Shown here: piece after piece, positions 35,064 to 47,100 of the stretch
Layout: the number at the start of each line of letters is the position of its first letter
Numbering within the stretch: the first letter of the stretch is position 1
Assembly: GCA_025558075.1 (NCBI GenBank)
Contig: JAHLKF010000021.1
Location: forward strand, 248,001 to 312,000
Source: Gaertneriomyces semiglobifer
Lineage: Eukaryota > Chytridiomycota > Chytridiomycetes > Spizellomycetales > Spizellomycetaceae
Reading direction: 5' to 3'
DNA: 64,000 bases
Program-made: the position numbers and the translations under genes
The notes under the pieces: model-generated
What the model was told of the DNA's origin: nothing
Seen by the model: the letters and a program-made list of their open reading frames with translations, nothing else
Database searches by the model: none

Positions 35064-38000
35064 TCAGTGCTTATTGTCAGTGGTCGACACCTTCAGCAGC
35101 TTGTCAGCAGTGTCAGGCATTGTCAGCAACCTGTCAGCAGTGTCGGACACCTTCAGCACCTTGTCAGACAGTGTCATCAGCTTGTCAGCAGTGTCGGACG
35201 CTGTCAACAACTTGTCAGAAGCGTCGAACGTGCGGAAACCCATGCGGGGAAGCATGCTGTTCAGAGCAGGTGCTGCTAGGGCCTTGGTAAGTCCGTCAGC
35301 AAGCTGATCATTGGTGGATACATAGCGGAGAGCGATTTCCTGGGTCTGATGGACCTTTTCGCGGATGAAGTGATGACGGAGATCGATGTGCTTAGTACGG
35401 TTGTGATTGACTGGGTTGTTGACAAGTTTGATGGCTGCCTGGTTGTCCTCGTACACTGTCAGAGCACCATATGTGCCGGGTTCAGTGCCGGGGAGGATGG
35501 ATCGTGTGGTGTCAGTGCGTGGAAAGTGCTCGAGGAGCGCGATCATCAGTCGACGGAGCCATACCGCTTCCTTAGCGGCCTCAGCTAACGCAATGTACTC
35601 TGCTTCTGCTGTAGATTGTGCCGTGCAGTTCTGGAGCTTGGATGCCCACGAAATAGCGCCCCCGTTTAGCAAGAAGAGGTACGCCGACGTCGAGCGTCGA
35701 TTTTCAGCATTCGCCGCGAAATCAGCGTCAGAATAACCATGTAGAGAGGATACTCCCCCGTCTTGATGGCCATACGAGAGTTTAAGTTTGCGAGTACCTT
35801 CTACATAGCGAAGGACACGGCGGGCAGCACTCAAGTGCTGTTCCGTTGGTTTCGATAAGAAGCGGGACAGCTTGGAGATTGCGAAGGCAAGATCGGGCCG
35901 CGTAGCGATGGTAAGATACATCAAGCTTCCAATTATTGACTGATAAAGCTTTTGATCGGCCAGGACGTCGGTTTCGGATGCAGCGACAAGCGATAAACTT
36001 GGCGACAGTGGAACAGTGACAGGTGCAGCGTCGACAAGGCCATAGCGGAGGAGCATGTCATCAATGTATTTGCCTTGATTCAGCGTCAAGGTGTTAGCGG
36101 TACGGGTGACCTCGATGCCCAGAATGTACGAAAACTCCCCCATGTCCTCCATCGCGAATCGCCGGGCAAGACCATCCTTAAGGGACGCTATGCGGGCCGT
36201 CGTGGAGCAGATGGTGAGGTCATCAACGTACAGGGCGATGATGTCAGGTGTGCCGCCGGCAGCTGGACCAATGTACAGCGCGGTGTCGAGAACTGTGGGT
36301 TGAAAACCATCGGACTTCAGATAAGTGTCAAGCGTTTGATTCCATAAGCGGGGAGACTGTTTTAAACCATAGATCGAACGTAGGAGCTTAACGTACGACC
36401 CATCAGGGAGTTGCATATGGATGTCGGTGTCGATGACCGCGTTGAGGAAGGCTGTCAGGACATCCATTTGATGAATAACGAGCCCGAACAGCTGAGAGAG
36501 GGCGAGGAGCAGGCGGAGGGTACTGAACTTGACGACAGGAGCATAGGTTTCGTCAAAATCGATGCCGGGACGCTGAGTGAAACCGCGTGCGACCAAGCGG
36601 GCCTTGTACTTTTTGACGGAGCCGTCGGGGTGATGCTTGATCTTGAAGACCCATTTGGAGTCGATGGCGTAAGCGTCGGACGGCAAGGCGTCGACGGGCA
36701 ACCTTGTCTGATTATCAAGCAGGGATTGGAGTTCCTTATCGATGGCCTGCTGCCAGGCATGACGATCGGGTGAGCGCAGCGCCTGCTTATAAGTGACGGG
36801 TTCCCGGGCACGGGGGCCGTCGAGAGCGGATGCTACTAATGCCTCGACTGCAGGTCCAATTTCCGGGGATTGGTGCTTACGAGCGAAATATTCATCAACA
36901 ACGGGCAAGCCGGGTAAGTTGAACGCGTCGTTCCATTCAGGTTCAGAATACCCGACGTACTTAACAAAATATTGATGCTCCCCTGTCGGTGCGATCCGTT
37001 CATCAACAATGTACTCGACTTCAAAAACTTCATCATCGGGAGCGTCGGGAGCGGGATCGACATAGTTGGTTTCATCGAACGTGACGTCGCGGGACCGATG
37101 GATGCGCTGTGTCAGTGGGTCATAGAACCGATAACCCGTGGAGTCAATGTACCCGATTAGTTTCATGCGACGAGCCCGGGGTTCGAGCTTTTTGTGAGGA
37201 CAGCGTTCGACGGGGATATGAACATAAGCGTCGGACCACAGGACCCGCAGGTTCGCCACGTCCGCGGGAGAACCATGCCATTTTTCATATGGAGTTGCAT
37301 TTCCGATGGCGCGGGACGGGGTGCGCTGACGGAGGTAGTTGACAGCACCGACGATTTCCCCCCACAAGTGCTGAGGTTTGTGACTCGACAGCATGACCGC
37401 CCAGGTTTGTGTCATTAACGTCTGATTATAACCCTCGGCAATGCCGTTTTGCGCGGGAGAGTATGCGTGGGTAGGACGAACCTGGGTGCCGTGCTGCCGG
37501 AGATCGCCGACAAGGGCATGACTCAGATATTCGCCGCCGTTGTCGCATCGCAGTTCAAGGATTTTGCAGCCATGGAGGTTTTCAGCATGTTGGCGGAAAC
37601 CGTGGAATTCAGCGGGGACATCATGGTTATTTTTGATGATGGCGACATGTGCATATCGAGTAAGTTCGTCGATGAACGTGACAAGGTACGGGCAGTGATC
37701 GAGTGTGTCATGCTCGACTGACTGTACGTCGCTGTGGATGCGACCAAAGACACGGGTTGCAGGTTGGGGGTTGTCATGATTGAATGGAGAGCGTCGGGAC
37801 TTAGCGACACGACACCCGACGCAGGTGGCAAGGGTGCCGGGCGCGGAAATGCCGTATGCGCGAAGCGCTAGTTGGAGATTAGCAGCGCTCGGATGACCCA
37901 GATGTAGATGCCAGAGCTTAAGAGTGACAGAGTCGGCAGGACTAGGAGCAGGGTCAGAGAGAGCATGTGAAGTAGGCGTTATATTTGGTGAATAAACAGT

Positions 38001-38399
38001 GTCATCGACAATCGCAGGTGTCGGAGGTGTCGGTGGTGTCGACGGTGTCGACTCGGTCGAATTGGTCGATTCTGGTCGATTTGTCGGAAAGTGCTGTGCC
38101 ACCGTGTCGGACGCGTGAAGTTGCTGTGCCATCGGAGGCGCAGTGACGGCAGCGGCGGGCGCAGTCACGGACGAATCGTGGGTGTACTGGGATGGGCGAC
38201 GCGCGGTACGTGCGGACCTGCGGCGGGGATGACTGGTGTAGGCTTCATATTCAGTTGGAGAGGTGGTTGTATACCCAGCAATAAAATAAAGTTTATTGTG
38301 ACGTATGACATCAGCTACACGCGCACCCGACTTGCGATGAGTAATCCACCCGGCACTAAGATCAGCCGAAAATTCTAAGGCATAACGCGACTGGGCCAA
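35064..38399 (-). pseudogene. Copia 2 pol (protease end to RNase H), after an in-frame TGA
   Basis: 1111 residues: integrase (LWHLHLGHPS, CVGCRVAKSRR, HSDVQS, LRCDNGGEYLSH, QNGIAEGYNQ), chromodomain-like module (about 36883-37035, FVKYVGYSEPEWN), RT (ALYVDDLTICS), RNase H (YSDADFA, EDNQAAIKL) and the SDTADKL repeat tail. It is preceded in frame by TGA 38400-38402, where copia 1 has a Ser codon. Integrase has GIAEG where the family has GIAER, a second possible defect. Confidence 0.9.
36883..37035 (-). other. Chromodomain-like module within copia 2 pol
   Basis: Same module as in copia 1. Here all three aromatic-cage positions are aromatic (F, Y, Y). Confidence 0.65.
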
Positions 38400-39515
38400 T
38401 CATGCGAAAGAGAGCAGATTCCGCGGACATTCGGGAGCATAGAGCACGTCAGTAAGGTTAAGTAAACCATGACGTGTGTTGATGATTAAGGTTCCCTTGC
38501 CGTAAGCGGCGCACGTGCCGATGCCGGAGATTTGTTGAGCCGAGGGAAAAGCTTGAAATTCCGTCAGAAGGAAGCGATCGCGAATGATGCTATGTGTGGC
38601 GCCCGAATCGAGAGCGATGGAGTGCGGCGCGTCACGGTAAGTCGATAAGACAAGGAAGGCCTCGGGATCAGAGTCAGCGTCGTCCGCGGGGTCGGGTGAA
38701 TCGGAGAGATCGGCGTCGTCACGGGCAAGTTCAGCGGCATGTGCGGCCGGGCCGGACTGAGCGTGTTTCTTGCCGTCAATGACAAAGGGACAGTCACGAA
38801 TGTAGTGGGTACCTTGGGTGCAGACGTCACAGGGACGGGCCGCCGGCGTGGGGCGGTGGCGGCGCATGGCGGCGGCAGCGGCAAAAGCTTCAGGAGTGCT
38901 GGGAGTTCGAGGTTTGGTGTACACAGAGGCATCCAAGTCCAGGGCAGCAATTTGTAAGGCGTCAAGGGTCTGGGTGTCAGCGGCAACTCGATTGCGAATG
39001 CGGTCACGAACCGAGGGTTTGAGACCGCAAATGTAAGTAAGGCAAACGTCGTCAGAGTCCATGTTCGGCAGGGTTAAGCGAATTTTCTCGAAAGCAGAGT
39101 TGTATTCGCCGACGGTACCGGTTTGAGAGAGGTTTCGCGGGGCAAGGCGTTGGGAGTCCAGATAAGCAGCGGGAATGAAGCGTTGATGGAGCGCACGACA
39201 GAGGGGGTTCCACTGAGTAATAACGGCGGCTTTTGCGGCAGAGCGGTTCCAGTCTTCCAGCCATGTAAGGGCATGGTCGCGGAGATTGCAGACAGGGACT
39301 AAGAAAAGGTCCTCCTCAGTTAGATCGGGGCGTAAGGTGTGAATCATGTTGATCGAGCGGATGAAGGTCAACAGCCGGGGGGCGGCATCCTGGGGATTGC
39401 CGTCGAACGGGGTGATTTTCTTAAGCGTGTCTGTTAACAGTCGTTCAGCGAACAGTGACGGAGGGTTGTCGGGGGCCGAGAATTCCTCCTTGGCACTGCG
39501 GGTCGAGCGGGCCAT
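38400..39515 (-). pseudogene. Copia 2 gag and protease, ended by TGA
   Basis: Starts MARSTRSAKEEFSAPDNPPS at 39515, 371 residues. It has a gag capsid region, a zinc knuckle CDVCTQGTHYIRDC and the protease motif ALDSGATHSII. It stops at TGA exactly where copia 1 reads S-L-A-Q-S. The frame is otherwise shared with the downstream part, so this is a single point lesion (C to G). Confidence 0.9.
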
Positions 39516-39528
39516 CTAAAAAAAAAGT

Positions 39529-39710
39529 GTTATACACAGGCAAGGTGCAATAAGGGTCAGTTGTCGTTGAACACAGGCAGGGTGTTCAATAAGCAGTTGT
39601 CGTTGATCGCAGGCAGGAGGATCAATGGCAGTCGTCGTTGATCGCAGGCAGGGGGATCAATAAGTGTCGGGCGTCGTTAATCGCTGGCAGGGGGATTAAC
39701 GGTGTCGGGA
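39529..39710 (-). repeat. Leader stem-loops of copia 2
   Basis: The same set as copia 1 plus one extra TTGATC-type unit (about 39612-39645): TTGAACAC/GTGTTCAA, TTGATC/GATCAA, TTAATC/GATTAA stems around GGCAGGG-type loops on the plus strand. Confidence 0.7.
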
Positions 39711-39841
39711 GCGTCGTATGTTGGGAAAACAGCGTGATCGCTCGGGCAAGCGAGGAATCATCGGTAACGGGCCGTTCCACCCGGAGACTGAAGGGCAGAG
39801 GATAAGCAGGTGACAGCTATCGATGCCAGGGGCTCATAACC

Positions 39842-40117
39842 TGTTGCAGAGGATCCTGCTGAGGCTCTGGTCCTTCTAATAAGCTTATGTGTATTCAAGT
39901 CTAAGGTTCTAAGAGTACAGTTGAATGCCCGGCATAAGAGAACCACCCGACGGAAAGATCACGTGTCCGGTGTTAGGGCACCCAGTCACATGGGTCACGT
40001 GCTCATGGGCACATGACGCACGTGTGTGTGCTGATATGGATAAGAACCCATGTCATAGCGCGCGCCCTGGTTAGGGTATCCCTATGACGTGTATGTCACC
40101 GGGACCCCCTTACAACA
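39842..40117 (-). repeat. Copia 2 5' LTR
   Basis: 276 bp. The primer-binding site GGTTATGAGCCCC follows on the minus strand (below 39842). Confidence 0.95.
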
Positions 40118-41230
40118 ATCCCAGCGTCCCCACGCTCCTTATCTGCTGGATAACTGGCTGGTGCTTCAACAGTCAACTGAAATACCTTCGAAGAAAAAGT
40201 TGTATCAAAGTGCCTCCGACTGTGCTGCTGAGCTTAATTGAGTGCAGTGTGCTTCCCATCTCAGCCAATGCGAAGGCATGGATATTTTCAAGAGAGATGA
40301 TAGGAAAGTTGTTGCGGTATGATGGGAGTTCAAGCCATTGCTCGGCAATCAACCAACCAAGCCCAAACCAAATCGGCATCTGCCATCATGACGGTGACGA
40401 CGACATCACAAAGAAGGACGGCCACATACATGGTGCCATGGCATGTCAGACTCTGCAGGGATGACTACTACTTGTACCAGCACAAGTATTGCATTGGACG
40501 TGCTGTTTTTCTCTGTCGCCAGCTAAGCTCTGCTGTGGCCAGCTTCATCGACGATTTGTTGCAAAGGATCACTCTGATATGTCCTTTTACGCAGAAGTCT
40601 GGAGTATATTGAAGACCCTAACACTGTCAAAACAAAGCCCTCTGCCAGAAACTGCGGCTTACATGTACACTGGCAAACAAAACAAAGGTAATATGTGGCA
40701 AATCAAAGATAAACCAGGACTTTGATTGATTTTTGACATTGATTGACATTGTATTGACTGTGGCAGTAGATCTAGATCTTGGAGAATGACCATCCACGCA
40801 TATATATATGTGACCTCCCAGAGGCATACTTGATTCGGAGTGCCTTCTCCAAAATATACAGAAGAATACAACATATAAATACTTCCTTTTTGATTGTCGT
40901 TGTTTTGCGGGCTTGGTACGTACGTACGTTTAACCGTGATACGTTGACCTTGTTTTAGACGTTGATCATCATTCGTCATGGCCGCTGTCATTTTCCCGCA
41001 CATCGTGATCACGAAACTGACAGAGGTTGTGTGGTCCGATGCTCGTCAGAGTCACGCAGTGGGTGGGGCGGCAGCATCGAGGCCTTTCCTTTGCAAGCGG
41101 CTCCAGATTTTATCGGATCTCCAACTTCTCAAAGGAGGAGTGCCGTGAATCGTCACTCGGAATGATGAGGCTCCAGAAATACTTTACATGTTAGGCATGG
41201 TAAGCTGGTCTTGGCGTCACCCAGGGACCC
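40118..41230. other. Interval between copia 2 and gypsy B; small open frames only
   Basis: An open frame at 40122-40241 (APYLLDNWLVLQQSTEIPSK) looks protein-like but has no visible start and no known family. ATG 40978 opens MAAVIFPHIVITKLTEVVWS to TGA 41152-41154; the same frame goes on (IVTRNDEAPEILYMLGM) to a GTAAGC that could be a donor site, 20 bases before the gypsy B insertion. These may be exons of a host gene cut by gypsy B. Nothing else is supported. Confidence 0.3.
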
Positions 41231-41974
41231 TGTAACGGATATTTCTTCGCTCGTGCTGTGATGCGCCGAGCGAAATAAGATAAGATTGGCGCTTCCGGGA
41301 TGACCGTGGGCTTTGTTTATGTTTAATTTGGTTGCGACAGAGCGCGTGGGACGCAGCGTGTCTCGGATCCGTAAATACGAGGATCCGTGATTAAATGCGA
41401 GGGCACGAGAGTGCTGATAGGTGAACCAAGGAGCGATGTTGAGCCGGATGATCAGTCCGTTAACTATGCCGCCGCCGAGCGTGGAAAAGAGGGATCAGAC
41501 CCGTGGGACGCGGTTACTTAGCGTGCGTGCCTTTTCTCACTGGGGTTGTATAGAGTGATTTGTATAGTTCAGCTCGTGTATTGAATTAGAACTATCTGAC
41601 TCTAAGTTTCTACTGTTTCTTGCCCTCCTTGCCTTCACCGCTGCAGCCTTCTATTTATAGGAGCTTTGCGTCGCCTGCTTGCGCTTTCTCTCGGGCGTTG
41701 TTTTATCGCTCTCGGAAATTCCCCTATGTACTTCCGAGCCTTGTGCGCGCCGCTCCTTGACTCCTAAGGTTTCGAGTGCCAGCGGGCGTCGCTCCTTAAC
41801 GTCAGAACCCTTGCGATGGTCTCCGTAGTATTTATTTTTAGCTATCAAACCTGTGGGTGTGTTTCGGAGGTGCAGATCTTGTTCTTGTCTTGTGTTTATT
41901 ATGCTAGGAGTTGAGGCACGGTCTCCGCACCGCTCCCTTGAGGTTCTGAGATTGCGGTCTTGGGATCCGCGACA
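41231..41974 (-). repeat. Family B 3' LTR
   Basis: 744 bp; in element sense starts TGTCGCGGATCC and ends CCGTTACA. Confidence 0.95.
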
Positions 41975-42010
41975 TCCCCCTTCGAAAAGAAGGGCCACCT
42001 TGATGCTGGT

Positions 42011-44158
42011 TCAAAGTATCAAGGGCCCGTTGACATTGGGATCGTCCCAGTCGGGTTCTCTGACTTGATGGTCGAGTACGGCCACTAACCTTGCAGCTCC
42101 CGCAGCGTCCTTGCACAAAACACCCACCCAGTCTCGAGTCGGATGTGCTACTCCTGTGACTCCAATTTGCGAGGTTCGGCTGCACAGAACGGGGACTAGG
42201 TTTGTGTAGGCCGCGTGCCAGGCTGCTCGAGCAAGACTGTAGCTGGCTTTGTAGGGATTGTGGGTCTCGGTGTTCCTCCAGAGGGTGTCCGCAGCCTTAT
42301 ATCGGGCCTCTAGCTTCTTGGCAATGGTGGCCACCCACTCTGTTATGACTGCTTGCACGTCATGATCTAGCACGTCTTTAATGCTGTAAACCGGGTCCTT
42401 GTTTGACTGGGATGGCCGGCCATTCTTGGGTTCGCTCAGTTGAACAAATCCCGCGTCGATGTACGCTCCCTCTCCCCAGTTGAATCCGCGCTTGGATTGT
42501 TGGTCTCGGGACTTCCGTACGTCGGTTCGCAAACCCAAAGTAGAGTGGAATGTGGCCTGAGACTGAGTGATATCTACAAACACCTCGTTGACCACTTTTC
42601 CGAGGATCGGGGGAACTCCACGCGGAGGCGGATACCAGTCCTTGAGGTGGTAAAGGTCCCACGCTATGTTAGCAGTGACCCTGCCATGAGTGGCAGTCTT
42701 AATTTGTTCGGAGAGATTGAACGAGATACTGCTTGCGACAGCGTCCGCGAAGACCTCCCAGATTTGCTCGTTCTGCCAGGGGGTGGTTACGGTACCCAGT
42801 TTTTCGGGGTGCGAGATGGCCATCCACGGGTCGTCCGGGTCTTCTCGAACATGGATTTCGGTCTCGTAACACTCTTCGGGGGGGTTCCAAGATCTTCGGC
42901 GGGCGCTCTGTTGCCGACGACGCTGTTGCTCTTGCTGCCGCCGTTGCTGTTCGTCCTGCTGTCGCTGTTGCTCTTCTAGCAGTTCCTGCTGCTGCCTCTG
43001 TTGCTCTAGCAGTTCTTGCTGCTGCCGCTGCTGTTCCAGCAGTTCTTGCTGTTGTTGCTGTTGCTCCTGCGCTCTCCTCCTTTGCCTCCGACGTTGCCTT
43101 TTGAGGCGACGGGTTTCTGCGGGGTCGGAATTCATGTCGTCGGGGTCCGAGCTATCTGATGACTCTGGCGAAGGAGTACTGGGCTGTCGTTGTTCGTGCA
43201 CTAAGGTTTTCCCACTGGGCCTGAGGCTGTGTATTTTGTCTCGGAGGTAATTTTCCAGGGGCTCGAGCGGCACACGCTTGTGTGGGAAACATGGAGACAC
43301 GCTCGCTGTATGTCTCCTTTTATGCTTGCCCGGTAGTAGTATGGAGGCGGATTTCTTCTCCTTATTGGCGAAAAAGATGGATCGGTCGACAACTGTCGGG
43401 GTAATCTCCTCATCATTTTGATGCATGTTGTTGACTCCGTAGTTTGAGCTGTCAAAGCGCGTGCCGAATTGCTCGCCTTCCTTAAATGCGGGTCCTGATC
43501 TATTTTTAGAAGGTCCGGCTCTGTTGCACCCGTAATTGGGGCGGTTGCACTCAGGTTTTGTTACTAAAAATGTCTCGTCCGTTATACGGGCGTTTGGTGC
43601 GCGAGACCGCCAGTATTCTTCGACGGCTCGGGCAGCATCCGTCAGCGATTCTGCGTATTCCCAAGTATCGTCGTGGGATGGGTACCCTTCCCACCGAATG
43701 CGGTATTGGAGTCTCTTTCTCAGGCGTCGGTGGTCAACTACTGCTTCTACCACGTAAACCTCTTCTCCGTCGTCGCTAGCCAGAGGGCCCGGGAGCTCAA
43801 CCGGTGAAGCTCCGGACACCCATTTCTTGAGCTTCGAGACGTGGAACCAAGGGTACAGGCGTCCAAGGAGTAATGGCAGAGCTAGCTTATAGTTGTCTCT
43901 GTATTTGTCAATGTCCACGACTTCTAAAGGCCCGACCCATTTTTTGGCTATTTTTGATTTGAAGCCCGACAAGTTCTTTGTGCTGAGGGCGACGTGCTGT
44001 CCGACCCGGAATTGGATGTGTCGGTGCTTGCCGTCGTAGTATCGCTTCTGCGTTTCCTGGGACTCCGCCATAAGGTCTCGTATGAGAACGCCGATGTCTG
44101 CTAGCTCTTCGACTAAGGTTTCGGCGTCCGCGTTGCGTGTTCGCGAGCTGCGCTGCAA
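42011..44158 (-). CDS. Family B: integrase end, chromodomain, Q-rich coiled coil and novel C-terminal region
   Basis: The same frame as gag-pol, after TAG 44177-44179. In order: integrase C-terminal module (LLGRLYPWFHVSKLKKW, about 43840); chromodomain (EEVYVVEAVVDHRRL then YRIRWEGYPSHDDTWEYAE, about 43600-43770); a basic region; a Gln/Glu/Arg-rich coiled coil of LLEQQRQQQE repeats (about 42900-43080); and about 280 further residues (WMAISHPEKLGTVTTPWQNE; WNPPEECYETEIHV; GVLCKDAAGAARLVAVLDHQ). The last 500 residues have no counterpart in ordinary Ty3/gypsy pol. No transmembrane segment was seen. Unknown role; compare 33159-33902. Confidence 0.8.
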   Translation of the reverse strand: MQRSSRTRNADAETLVEELADIGVLIRDLMAESQETQKRYYDGKHRHIQFRVGQHVALSTKNLSGFKSKIAKKWVGPLEVVDIDKYRDNYKLALPLLLGRLYPWFHVSKLKKWVSGASPVELPGPLASDDGEEVYVVEAVVDHRRLRKRLQYRIRWEGYPSHDDTWEYAESLTDAARAVEEYWRSRAPNARITDETFLVTKPECNRPNYGCNRAGPSKNRSGPAFKEGEQFGTRFDSSNYGVNNMHQNDEEITPTVVDRSIFFANKEKKSASILLPGKHKRRHTASVSPCFPHKRVPLEPLENYLRDKIHSLRPSGKTLVHEQRQPSTPSPESSDSSDPDDMNSDPAETRRLKRQRRRQRRRAQEQQQQQQELLEQQRQQQELLEQQRQQQELLEEQQRQQDEQQRRQQEQQRRRQQSARRRSWNPPEECYETEIHVREDPDDPWMAISHPEKLGTVTTPWQNEQIWEVFADAVASSISFNLSEQIKTATHGRVTANIAWDLYHLKDWYPPPRGVPPILGKVVNEVFVDITQSQATFHSTLGLRTDVRKSRDQQSKRGFNWGEGAYIDAGFVQLSEPKNGRPSQSNKDPVYSIKDVLDHDVQAVITEWVATIAKKLEARYKAADTLWRNTETHNPYKASYSLARAAWHAAYTNLVPVLCSRTSQIGVTGVAHPTRDWVGVLCKDAAGAARLVAVLDHQVREPDWDDPNVNGPLIL

Positions 44159-44176
44159 AAGTTGCGAAAGTGGATT

Positions 44177-47100
44177 CTAGGGTTCGTAACCCAAATCCAT
44201 TTTGAACCGGGTCATTTTGGTAGATTCGACTACCGTATCATTAATGATGAGCTCGGCGACCGGAAGTAGCTCGTCCCAGTTATCTAGATTTGTGTTCACC
44301 ATGGCCGTGAGGACCTGCAAAACAGTGGCATTCTCTCGTTCTGCCTGGCCGTCCGCTTGGGGATGGTAAGCCGTAGTAAGCGAGGTTTCCGTCTTGAGGA
44401 TCCGGCACACTTCTTGCCAGAAGCGACTAGTGAACTTAGAGTCCCGGTCTGAAATAATAGTTCGCGGTACTCCGTGAAGCGGGACGTAACGCCGGACAAA
44501 CAAACGTGCAAACTGGACTGCCGTGGTGTCAGATCTGTATGGCCAGACATGAATCCTTTTGCTATGGCCCTTATCTACTATGAGCCAGAAGCCGTCCATT
44601 CCGTTCTGCGTTGGAGGCAGGTTTGTCACGAAGTCCATGGCGATAGTTTCCCACCGGCCCTGTTTGGAGGGGATCGGATGTAGGAGCCCGCCGGGAAGCT
44701 GGGGGTTGCGTTTCGACAGTTGACACGTCGGGCACTCCGCACACAGTTTCCGAACATCCTTTGCCATCTTTGGCCACCACACTTGTGATGCAGCTTTGGC
44801 GTACGTCCTTTCAAAGCCAAAGTGCCCTCCCCCTTCGTGAAAAAGACGGGCGAGCTGAGGCACACAATTGGGAGGCACGTAGAGTCTCCAGGATGGAGTG
44901 GACGTAGGCAAGTGGTGCCAGAGGAGGCCGTCGGCTAGGTGCCAGCGCTGAAGGAGAGGAAGATGGTGGGGCGAGTACTGTGTGGGGTCTGAAGGTAATT
45001 GTAAAATTTCGAGGGCTTCAAAATGCAGGTCGGAACTGCTGGGGGTGAGAGCCCGGCGAATGTCCTCGCAGAGAGCAGGATGCAATGTAAGAGAAAAGAC
45101 CGAGCGACCGAGAGAGGCCTCCGGACCAGAAGTTGTGGGGTCGGAGGGTTCGTCGGGAGGCACGTCGGTGGTGGGGTGATCCGTAGCGGCTCGTTGAGAC
45201 CGCGTTGTGGCCATAAAAATCGTACCGGAGGGACGAGCACGTCGAGGGGCTCGTGGAGAGGGAGCTGCCTGACAGAACAGTGTCTCGGCTCCGATCAGTC
45301 TGGAAAGCGTGTCCGGCACCAGATGGAAGCGGCCGGGTTTGTGGACAATGGTCATCCAGTCTTTCCAGTATTCGAGGGCGAGGGCCCAGCGTTGAAGCTT
45401 GCGGTTGTCGCCGCGATATTGGTTAAGCCAGAGGAGAGGCCGGTGATCGACGACTAAGGAGAAAGGGGTGCCCTCGAGGTAATGCCGTACCTTGCCGAGG
45501 CCCCAGATGACGCATCCGGCTTCTAGTTCGACCGGCGGGGCCCGTTTCTCGGTCGCTGTTGTGCGACGCGAGTAATAGCACACAGGTTTCTTGCGACCGT
45601 CTGGTTGCAGTTGTTCCAGCGTGACGTTGAAGGCTTCGTAAGACGCGTCGGTTAATACAAAATAGGGAAAGTCTTTGCGCGGGGGGGCAAGAACGGGCTC
45701 GGAGGAAAGGGCCTCCTTGGCCTGCTGAAAGGCGCGTTCGCGGGTCGGATCCCAGCGGACTGGGGTCTGGGCCAGGAAGCGGCGTAGGCCAAGATCGGGC
45801 CTCTTGCGGGCCATGCGACCCACGCAAAACGGGTCAATTGGTTCATCTGAGACACCTGGATTAATGACCGGGAGCTCGGAAACCGATTTGGGCTGTCGGG
45901 AGACAGCAGATGTTGGTTTGGCCATGGTGATTGATTCAGCCGTGGCGCCGTCGGAGATAGATGGAGCTGCTGCCTTAGCGAGTTTGGAAGCAGAATATTT
46001 AGGCTTGGATGCCTTTTTCTTTTCACGGTAGGTCGCAACACCTTCGTGGATAGCGTCCTGGAGGGGTCCCACCAGTAACGAGTGATTTTTGATAAATTGG
46101 GAGTAAAATCCCACTAATCCAACGAACGACCAGAGGTCTGCAATGTGCCTGGGCCGTCCCCAGTCTTGGATGACGGAGACCTTGGCCGGGTCGGTTCGGA
46201 GACCGGAAGAAGCGAGAACGAAGCCCAATGCGCGTACTTGGCGGAATAACCATTGGCACTTATCCAAGCGAAGCGTGAGCTTATATTGCACAAAGCGCTG
46301 GAGCCAACCCGCGATGGCCTGGAGAGCGCCGTATGCGGTTTCGGAGCGAGTGTGCACGTCATCGACGAAATTGTTGACATCTTTCCATTTGAGGCCAGTG
46401 AGGACGTGGTCTAATACGCGGCAAAAGTGTTGGGGTGCTGTTTTAGGGCCGAAGGGCATGTACACGCATTGATAAAGTCCGTCCGGAAGTCGAAGCGTGA
46501 ACCATGGGCGAACTTCACGGTGGATCCGGATCTGATAAAAGCCTTTGTTAGCGTCTCCTCCTGAGGCATACCTGAATGGGACGGAAACCATCCAGTTAAC
46601 AATGTCGAGCATGTTGGGGAACGGGTACGGGTCCCATGCCATGCAGTCGTTAATCGGTCGGAAGTCGAACGCAATGCGGGGAGGCTTATTAGCATAGTGG
46701 ATGACGACCGGGTCACAGCATGTGGGGGCTTCGGACACCTTTTCCCAGCGTCCGAGGCTGGTCATCGTGTCTTTTTCCTTGGAGAGGATGTCGCGTTCTA
46801 GTGGAGAGAACGGACGAGGTTTTCGGATTGGCGGGGCCGGCCGAATGAACCTTGGAGTATACGGAAGCTCGTCGTGATCACCTATGAGGTGGCCCTCGTA
46901 GCTGAAGGCTTCGTGAAACCGTCTGAGGATGCACAGCAGTGCGAATGTCACGGGTTTAGCCCTATCGAGGTCGATGATCATGAACTCCGGATCCAGGAAC
47001 TGCGTTTCTAGGGCCTCGGGTGCCCGAAAGTTGGGGTCAAGGCTCCATTCTTTGACTAAACGTTCCCACTCGTCCTTTGACAAGTTCTCGTCGTGCCAAT

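Larger units (their letters stand above)
34727..40117 (-). mobile_element. Ty1/copia element 2 (minus strand)
   Basis: LTRs of 277 bp (34727-35003) and 276 bp (39842-40117), flanked by the perfect duplication ATCCC (34722-34726 and 40118-40122). The leader, primer-binding site and stem-loops are intact and the gag ATG is intact (39515). One nonsense codon (TCA to TGA) at 38400-38402 splits the polyprotein. It is closely related to copia 1 and almost identical to copia 3. Confidence 0.95.

Noticed and set aside
41152..41154. TGA as a selenocysteine codon in the frame 40978-41210
   Set aside because: No family match around the codon and no visible SECIS-like element; a simple stop or decayed exon is more likely.
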